This document shows positions 1 through 9,600 of a DNA stretch of 64,000 nt, in pieces. Position numbers and translations under genes: made by a program. How positions within the stretch are numbered: the first letter of the stretch is position 1; the number at the start of each line of letters is the position of its first letter. Location of the stretch: assembly GCA_033675545.1 (NCBI GenBank), contig JAWDGP010001361.1:46001-110000 (forward strand), read 5' to 3'. The notes beneath the pieces are model-generated. The model did not search any database. It saw only the letters and a list, made by a program, of their open reading frames with translations, and was not told where the DNA came from. Source of the DNA: Elysia crispata (Eukaryota > Mollusca > Gastropoda > Plakobranchidae).

Positions 1-1373
1 CGAGATTCTGCAATAGGACCCACTAGTTATCTATAGAGGCTTAGTGCTTCTTCCTACTCTAAGTAATTACAGGCTCTAACTGGTTATGGTAGCGTGCCTA
101 GCAGCCGTGCAATCACTCACGGATCCTCCAGTGGAGTACTAAGGCCACTGTTCTCTAACTAAAGAAGAGCGGGTATCGAGATTGAACAAGAACAAAATAG
201 CTACACTCGAAAAAGGAAGACCACAGCAAGAGTAAGTTAAAGTTATCAACACCTATAATAAGTTAATACATCAATACTAAATTTATCAATGAATGAAATA
301 CATAAAAGATACCAAACTCACTGCGTAATAACAGATACTAAACCAAAATGATCAGAATAACAAGTAGAAGATACCAAAACAGAATGCGAATAGATACTAA
401 AAGAAAATAAGTGTCAAGATGATAGCGAAACAAAAATTAATGGTTAGGATAATAAGCAGAAGATGCTAAAACAAAAGCGTACACAAAATGGTCTGAATAC
501 TGAGAAGATTAAAACAAAAATATGCCTGATTGTCAGTCAACGCCCGAGTCACGGTGATAATCAAGTAGAATTACATATACAAGAAATTATAATCCAACAC
601 AAGAACTTGTCAGTAGTATTAGTTTCACACAATACTGAAACAATTTTCACTATGAAAGGTCACAAGAACTTCTCACTGGCTCAGTAATTCCAAACAATAC
701 TTCCAACCGACGTGGCCTCTAGATACACCAAAAAGGGGCTGATAACGAGTCTTTCCGGGCTCTACATTTATACTATAGACTGAGTCGTCACAGTCTCCGG
801 TTAAAGACGTCACTGGTGTCCCAGTTCGCCTTTCCTAGAACAAGGACCAAAGCCGACCGAAGAGAATTCTACTTTGCCGAACTAAACAACGCGTTTCCCC
901 AACTAAAAACATAGTCAACCGAGATCACAGATCTACCGGTACGAAGCCCATCGTTAAATCTTCTACATCTAGCATCTCTCGATCAAATCATCTCATAAAC
1001 TTAGTACAAGTAGTTTCCTTAAATTTCCTAAGATCCCCGAACCCAAATACGTCCTAAACCGATCGAAGCAAAGCTTCTCTGACCAGCTGGACAGGACTAA
1101 AAGAATAGATCGGCTAGTCACTTTATGCAATCATTATATTCAATTATCTTCAGAATATTCTAGAATATAGAAAGAAATAAACTGCTAGATGGGCGGAGAC
1201 TAATTCCCCGCGCTAAACTAACTCTACCAATAAAACAAGCTAAGAATGCACTTGGCTATATCAACACGCTGACATACTATAGATCTGCCTAAAGGCCTAC
1301 TGCCACTGCCACAAATAAAGAACTCTACCAACCTCCCTATGTAATAAACAACTTTATAAAGTCATTAGACTAA

Positions 1374-1378
<5 letters not shown>
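1..1378. other. non-coding stretch, nothing recognised
   Basis: I see no convincing coding region, RNA gene or repeat here. The only open frame, at 463-687, has no recognisable domain and no splice context. Base composition is a little more balanced than in the AT-rich middle of the window. Confidence 0.5.

Positions 1379-1415
<37 letters not shown>
1379..1415. repeat. (CT)n microsatellite
   Basis: A pure CT dinucleotide run of about 37 bases. It is followed by a short CTGT-rich tail and opens a microsatellite block that runs to about 2078. Confidence 0.95.
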
Positions 1416-1418
<3 letters not shown>

Positions 1419-1504
1419 TTCTGTCTGTCTGTCTCTGTCTCTTTCTTAATAATTCTTTCTCCCTTTTTGCTTTCCTCTTCCCCTAACATTAAATGTTATT
1501 AACA

Positions 1505-1621
<117 letters not shown>

Positions 1622-1956
1622 AAGAGAGAGACAGAGAGACAGAGAGAGACAGACAGACAGATAGAATGACAGAGAGTTCTACCTAGAAATATAACGAAGC
1701 AGAAGAGTATGAGAGAAAGGAGGATGTAAAGAGGATGTCGATTTGATATATTAGGGATTTAGAAAACATGAAATAAAATAGATAAATAGAATAGCAAAAA
1801 CACTACTTGCAGAAAAAAACTTTATATTAATAAGGAACCAAAAAGGTAGAAAGTGTTTCTCCAGAGTCGTATGAATAAAAAATCTTAATGGGGGCAGGCG
1901 AAGAGAGAAGAAGAGATACAGGAAGAGAAAGAGAAAGAGAGAGGGTGGGTGGGAGG

Positions 1957-2081
<125 letters not shown>

Positions 2082-2549
2082 ACGAGGAATGGAGGAACAA
2101 GTCGGAAATTAATATATAAATAAAACTCCTTCGATCCTCATGTTCTCGCTTAGTTTTCCTCTGCTGCCCATCTATAACGGTGAGCCTCTTTTATTAGCCG
2201 AAACTAACGGTCTTGTGCACATAGTTATTCACTTATCAATGCCTCTTTTTAACAAAAGAAAAAGAGGTCTATCACTGTGTCAGCTGGGCCGAGCACCGAG
2301 TGGCCTAGTGCACACTGGTCGTCGACCTCGAACAAGCGCCGGGAGCCAGAAAAAAGAATTAAATTTCAATTCTTCCAAAAATGAAGTCGCCTGAGAAAAT
2401 TTGGCTTCGACCATAAAGTTTGAAAGTAGGGGCATTCTTTTAGTGCGCCGTGTATGATTTCATAATAGAATTTAAAGCGCCAGTCCCTAAGCTTGGTTTT
2501 CCCATCGCGATCGAGCATTAATTTTGCTATGACAGTTTGCTCCTACAGA

Positions 2550-2646
2550 CCAATCAGAAGCTTGACAGAGCAATACTTTACAACGTACAGTAACATTAGC
2601 TGATTCTTCATGTAAGAGAGTAACCGCCCGTTATACTTTCCTTTTC
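2550..2646 (+). promoter_or_regulatory. possible LLPH promoter: CCAAT box and pyrimidine tract
   Basis: A CCAAT box lies at 2550-2554. About 85 bases downstream, at 2636-2646, is an all-pyrimidine CTTTCCTTTTC tract that resembles the 5' end of TOP mRNAs typical of ribosome-related genes. It lies about 0.8 kb upstream of the LLPH start codon, with a splice acceptor candidate between (AG at 3416-3417), so a non-coding first exon is plausible. No transcript evidence was available, so this is an inference from motif spacing. Confidence 0.27.
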
Positions 2647-3473
2647 ACGATTTTAGGCATTACGGCAATGATATTGTATGCTCAGTTATTTTATAAATGA
2701 CTAGGGCTAGGCCTTAGCTAAATCTATTTTAAATTTGTATCAAATTGTGATTCTTGTGGCGTGTTTAAAAAAGTAAATGGTGGATCCAATTTTTACTTTA
2801 GATGAGATTCTCATTTCATTTCTTTTCTTTCCCTTTTTTTTAAACACCTGCAGATTGGAACATATAAATTACGGATCTAGAGATCTTTTGATCGAGAATT
2901 CATCTTAAGTTAGGATTTTAAGGTTATCGTCATATTCAATGACTGGAACTTGTGGGAGAAATCTCTCTAGCCTCAGATGCCAGAAGTAGATATTAGAATA
3001 CAAGCCCCAACTCTTGGTCTCTCTTTAGCCTTTGATCGAGTTATAGTTCATTGTACGATGTGCTTAGCTGATTCAGTGATTGTCAACTTTAAAAGCTTAG
3101 AGTTAGAATGTTATAACTGTTAAGATTTCTTTACCTCTATTTCTGCAGATGCCGCTCTTTCAATAATCTTTTTATCTCCCTCTGTCTGTTCTCTGTAGTC
3201 CTGTGTCGGGCTTTTTTTAAAAAAAAAAGGATTTGTAAATTGTAAAGTGCTGAGCCCTTTTACCCAAAAGTGAATGGAATAAAATTTGTTCAGTGTGGAC
3301 ACTTCTATGTCTAGTACTAAGCATTTGAGATAAATTAGATTTTTTTTACTTTAGTAATTTTAGTAGTTATTTAGGCCTATTTCTTTATTCAGATTGTTAT
3401 TTTGCTTTCATCCTCAGAGAATCTTTCAAATTCCAATCCATTGTGCCCTTATATTACCAACAGCGAAGTCAAG

Positions 3474-3609
3474 ATGGCAAAAAGCATACGAAGTAAACAC
3501 AAGCGAAAGATGAGAAATGTTAAAAGAGAACATTTCTCAAAAAGAGGCTTGGAGAACCTGAAGAGGATTGCAGCCCAGGATAAAGAATCACTGAATGAAT
3601 TAGTCACAA
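3474..3609 (+). CDS. LLPH: LLPH coding exon 1
   Basis: ATG at 3474 opens [15 protein letters not shown], 45 codons plus one base. The donor is GTGAGA at 3610, preceded by ACAA. Reading through the donor would give two more residues and a stop, so the splice is required for the conserved C-terminus. A good acceptor (TTTCATCCTCAG) ends at 3417, so the exon probably starts at 3418 with a 56-base leader. Confidence 0.93.
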
Positions 3610-6600
3610 GTGAGAGCTAAATTTCACGTTTAATTTAGTTTTTACTCCCTATCCTACAGATAGGGTTGGTTGTTAGGTCAGCAACTTTACTTTCACTGTT
3701 CTTTACAAGAACTGAGTTCTTTATGTTTGCAAGAGGTTAGTATGAAAAGACATCACTTATATATTGTTATAATATATTATACATACATCATTTGGAAGTG
3801 CACACATGTATCAATCATGCTTGTACTATTGCAGCTTTTTTCTGTCTCTATATCCGTCTCTTTTCTTATTCCTTCTTCCCTCAACAAATAAAGATGATGC
3901 AGGCAGCTGATCATTCCTTAGATAGGGAACTTTGTGCAATTTTCAAAATAAAACATGCCTCTCCTATCCCATTTAACATAACTTGAATTCTTTTGTGTTC
4001 ACTTGATCTAACCCGCTGCTATGTTCTCTTTTTTAATTAATGATACAAAACAGTACTTGATAATGATATATATCATTATCAGGGTCTCCCAACTTGTATC
4101 CTATGACTTGATCTTGAAAAGCTTCAAGTTTTGTTTGATTGGATTGATCCAGCTCTAGGTCTTTACTTTGTCAATTGTAGTTTAGTGGTGGGCTGAAAGA
4201 AAAGAGTGCATAGGTTATCTGGAGTGATACATAGTATTTATGTTTACTGGTTAAATATTATTAATTACATTTACAGTTATGCAAGTGTGTAAAATTGTCT
4301 AAAATCATTAATTCCTCACAAAATATGAGCTATACAGAAAGCATATTGCTTATGTCTTTGTACACCCTTCAGTGTCTGCCCTAGAGGCTTATTTTCTTTA
4401 CATTAAATGATTAATAGATAAATGGGTAAAGGGCCCCATTTTCTCAATTCATTTCATGTTTGATGAGAGCTTGTTATGTGTTTATATGTTTATATTACGT
4501 GAGACCACCCTGTAGTGTTCAGATTATCGCAATCAACAAAAATGAGTTCAAAGATAATGCCAGTGCCAATTCTTGTTTATTTCAATTTTCAAGGGTTTGA
4601 AAATTTTTAACTAGGTATCATCTCTTATTACCTATAATCTACTGGTTGTTTCATTAATAATTTATGGTCTTTTTCGTCCTTAGTGAAACCTGTGGAGGAA
4701 GTCAAAGCTGAAGCTAAAGCAAAAGGTGAGTCATGGATCATTAAAGGTTGCAAAAGTAAGTGTTTGAGTTTTTTCTCAAGAATGAAAGGAATAATTCTCA
4801 GATAATGCAATTAGTAAAAAAAATAATATTGTGGATTTTGAATGAAATAATATTTCTTGGAATTAAAAGTAGAGCAAAGTAGTACAATGTATCACTCATG
4901 GCTGTACTGTGAGTGAGTCTCATCAAACCGCAACTTAGATGACACAATGAATGAATATGATAGATCAGCAGGTCAATAGCTAGAGTGATATCCCCTGTTG
5001 AAGAAATTGAAAATAGGACTTCAAGCTGTACTAAATATATAACCTCATAGTTGGACTAGTGGGGGGCAAATATATTCATCTATTCATTGAAACGGATTCT
5101 TTGAATTCATTGGACAAGTTTACCACGCGCGAGGAAGCTGTGTGCGAACAATTCTGTTTTTAGTACTCAGGGCGTCAGGCCCTGGATTTTAGTTTGGGAC
5201 AGTTTTTGTGAGATGTCAACAACTTCTAGAGACTTCTTGTTTTCTTGGCTTCATCTGTGCAATCTCGATCATTAAGGGGAATCCCAATTTGCTGTGTTTT
5301 CCCTACTTTCAGTATTACAAATAATGGACAGGAGACAGATACCTCCAAGTCTACATTAAGATCGTGGTCACAAATTTCTTTCTAGCTAGGGGTATTCAGT
5401 CTAAAGTTGATGTTCAAATAAAATGAACATTGTTTGTTCCTGAAGATTCTTTAACCTAGACTAGGGATGTCTGTCAAGGCAGAGGTAGGCCTAATCCCAT
5501 TAGAAGACCCCACAAGGAATTGAACACAAAGCTCACTATTGTCACTTCAACATTTTGAGATATCTGGTGTCCTAACTGTCGATAAAGAGATTGGTCCTAC
5601 CAACTTTTTTTCACACCCGTGTACTGATTGATTAAGCACGGGGTGGGCCCAGACATCATTACCCATGTTTTGTCCACGTGACACAAGAAAATCTTGATTA
5701 CAATCGGGCCTTAGCTACAGGTAGGCCTAGCATAGGCAAAATCAGACAACTGGGGCTGAGTCATTGAACTAAGCTAAAGTAGGGTGGAGCAGGAGAGGGG
5801 GTCTCTCTCTCCCTGAGACTGAGGATAAAAAGCTAGACTGCCTGTCCACAAATTGTTTTGACTTATTGAAATGGGAAGGTAAGGCGTGCTAGTTTGAAGA
5901 ATAAAAGCAGCTGTGTAGAGCACTTGTTCAAAATTTAAGATCTGCAAATGGGATGAAAGTCACAGGCTGTCAAATTTCCTAAGAGGCGAACATTCTCTTT
6001 ATCTAATTGAGGACTGATTGTTCGAATGAAACTTCATGTAACTTCTAGTTCGAAGAAAACATAGAAATAAGTGACTAAAAAGAGAACTAGAAGGAGAAAA
6101 CGGACGAGTTCGAGGGATTCATGATTTTGAGGGATCCGTGTTAAATCTAATCGTGTTCCAGTGTATATAGTGATATCCATTAATCTAGATTTAGTATTGT
6201 ACTTCTGCTGAGAGTCAAAGGGTGGTCTTGTAGGACTCAAGTATGCATCATACCTTATGTGTGAAGCTTTATACACACACAGTAAAAGAGGTCTGAACCA
6301 AGCATTGCCGGCTCAAAAAGCCATATGGTTAAATATAGAGCAGCGCAATCTACACTGTTTATAAGAAAGAACAAATATAAACATTCTCAAGAATTAGCTC
6401 TTTTCAGAGCGCCCCTTCATCTCACTTGACACTAGTGACAAAAGTTGCATTAATTAAAAAAAAAAATTACATAAAAGTTAATTGCAGTGTTCTTCAAAAG
6501 GTCAGGTCTTTGCATGGAAAACTTCGGCCAAAAGCATGGATCTTAATTCTAATTGGCAAATAAAAAAATACCTCTTAAAAAGAAATCTGTTTTCAAGACT

Positions 6601-9600
6601 TTTGCCGAGTTTTGGACATCACTTATCAGATAATGATGAATGATTTTTTATTCAAATATAATTGTAAGTATGCCATAAGAAGAGAAAAATGAGAGCAAGA
6701 TAAATGTCAACCTAAGAGACAATTTTTATTTTATGAATTATTGTCCTAATTATGACAGTAAAGCACATCAATCCAAATTCGGAGAGCACTTTTTTCTTTT
6801 TTCCTAAAAAATTAATCATGGCTCAAATGTTTTCCATTCCTTCCTCTCACTTTGTCCTTGTTCTTTGCTTTATTTTAATCAGGTCTTTAAATAGTGTGAA
6901 ATTTTACTTGTTGAATTATTTTATGAAAAAGTTTCATGATGATATTTTTGGCTCCTTGTTACAATTTATTTATCAGACTTGCCTTTCCATTTGAAACATC
7001 TGTTACCAAACAAAGCTTGTCAAATGATGATGATTTTGCATGAGTTTAGTTATGAAGGAAAGACTTTTACAATAGCACTGCATGCAGGTAACGTTATTTT
7101 AGTTAGCGGATGGCCGCACCATGTCATTGACCTGACCCAGTAAACCCAAGATCAGATCAGGTTACCTCAGGCGGCTCAAAGCAAGCATGGTTTAATCGCG
7201 TTTACACCCTGTCTTTCATCTTATCGCTGAACAAGATAATATTAATATTTTCTCTAGTTATTTTACGTTGAATAAATATAAAAGATGCGAATAATGGACA
7301 AGCAACAGCGAAAATAATAGCTGCAATAGTCTTTATGTGATCGAAGAATGAAAATAGGTGGTTTTAGCAATGTTTAAAAAAAAGGTATGATTTTACAATA
7401 AAAAATACGCAAAAACCAATCAATAATTTTTTTTCATATTCACACATAAGAATCAACAGGTAAGGGTGGTTCTACTCACCAAATTTCATAGCATTGGGAG
7501 AAGAACTTTTTACATTAGAGCTGATTGTTCCTATTTATATCCTTAATAATCTAAATCCCTCTATGGTTTTAATGTTGACATGATTGTTACTTGTGCAGCA
7601 ACATGCATAATTTTCTAATCCAATTTTAGTAAAATAAACAATGAAGAATAAATATAAAATATAAAGTACATTATCATCACAGAAGAGATTATATCACAGT
7701 TATTATTTTATCATCGGAGAGCAGGGGCGATTTGAAGCAAGATGTGCTTCTAAAATGTGGTGTAGTTTTTTGAGATCGTTTGTTATTCCATGTGTGCTGT
7801 GTTTTTCTGTTTCCTATCATTTGGTGGCTGTTTTCTGTCCCCTGCTCTCCGAGAAGGCCTAGTCCGAACTTGTGTATTTTAATGTATGGGATGCAGTGTT
7901 GTTCAAGTAAATGTCGTTTTGGAATGACTTTGTGAGGAAACATGCGTCTGTAAATTGCCATATACGTGTCTATTGTTGCTTGTGTTTCTGATAGAGAGCT
8001 GTGATCTATCCGTTTTGTGTGAGATAAAGCGTTGTGTACTGCACTGAAGGCGTTGTTGAGGTCGTCGAATGTTATTTGAATGATGGTAGCTTTATCAATA
8101 AGGAATGGGTTGTTTGTTAGTGTTTTTGTTTGATTGACGAGGGTCTCTATAAGGTCTGAGTATACTTTTGCTTGAAGGTATTTGTGACAGCGATTACCTA
8201 CGAAAGATCTGCTGTGATAGGCCTGTGGTTTTTTTCTATGTTTGTTGAGTACTGTATCTAATGCAGAAGTGACTAGACCTGATCTTGGTGTGCGGGCTTT
8301 GTGTGGAAAGGAAGAAAGAGTTTGCTCTATTTCATGTATATTTTGCGCATGTTTGACAATGTCAGATTGTGTTTCACTGAAAATTAAACAGCCCTCCTCG
8401 AGTTGCAATTTATTTTTTAAGTCTTGAACCTGATGCCAGTTTGAGTCATATTTCTTCAAACTTTGCCCCAAAGAAGTCAGGTGCTCGTTTCTTTGTGTAG
8501 CTATTTCTGTGTCTAAACTGTGTGCTGCATCCTCTAACAATTTGTGGTGTTTCAAAACAATGCCCAGTAAAATGTGAAGGTAAGGAGGGCTGATGTTATC
8601 TACCTCTATGTTTAAAAGGGGTGTATGTAGAGCATTGTAAAATTTAGAAACTTCTTTCTTCACAGAAGAATCTGCGACAAAAGCAGAATTATCGGCGAGT
8701 AAGCTTTTCAGTGATCTTTGCTGACACTGACCACTGGGTTCATGCATATCTCGTCGTGGCATCAGGCACCACAGGCATGGATAAGTACCCTGAGGGCCTG
8801 AGAGGCCATACATCCTGCACAAAAATTCGTAGTCACCATTAAGGAAAACTTAGCATAGCTGCCAACCAGTACATATAATACATATTTAGTCTGTATTTGG
8901 GCTTCTGAGTACATCTGTCTGTAGTGGTGCTGAAAAGTACGCATTTGTCAGTATCCCTCTTATTGTAAGTAAAAATATAGGCTTGATGTGCCTCTCGTGG
9001 CTTGCAGCCACAGTGTATTTGAGAATTTTGATAAGTAAAAAAATTATATAAAGTTTATGATAAATTGTGAGTGACAGGTAAACTGGTATACATTTAATTA
9101 AACTCGGGGTAAGGTGAATATTGATAACTGTACTTAATGGGCAATACCACCCACTTGGTTTGCAGCGACCAATTTTATTTATCTCGCTAAAAATCTGTAT
9201 TTGCCTTTTCAAAAGTTGGCAGCTATGACTTAGTCATAGTTTTTTTGTTTTTCCAAGAATGGGACTGAAGTGCTTTGAGATCACTAGCCAAGCCACCTGC
9301 CAAAAACCTAACCATGTTGTCATGTGTGTCGCGAACTGATACAATGGCTATAACGACTGTATTATTGCGTGCGTTTGGTTTCGTTGTGTTAGCTATCTGC
9401 AGTGTAAATTTTAAAGAATTTTTTCCGTGATTCCCCCCAATTTTTACCCAAATTTCATCTTGTGGAATAGACCCCTCCCGCCATGTGAGTAAGTTTTGTT
9501 CATCATATGAATCTAGCAAGCTGTCCACAAACCTAGGTAAATCCCTTATCATACCATACGGCAACTCATACTCTGTTGTATCTTCTTTAACAAATAATCT

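Noticed and set aside
2140..2394. 84-residue frame upstream of LLPH
   Set aside because: Mixed composition but no recognisable domain. It lies where the LLPH promoter or leader is expected, and the evidence is insufficient for a gene.
8886..9212. 108-residue open frame within the nested MITE
   Set aside because: It has no domain or composition signal and covers the MITE interior including one inverted repeat, so it is probably chance.
8854..9227. An intron between the two transposase halves
   Set aside because: The segment has inverted terminal repeats and a perfect target duplication. The best acceptor (TTTTTGTGCAG) would remove the conserved GDYEFLC block, and there is no good donor.
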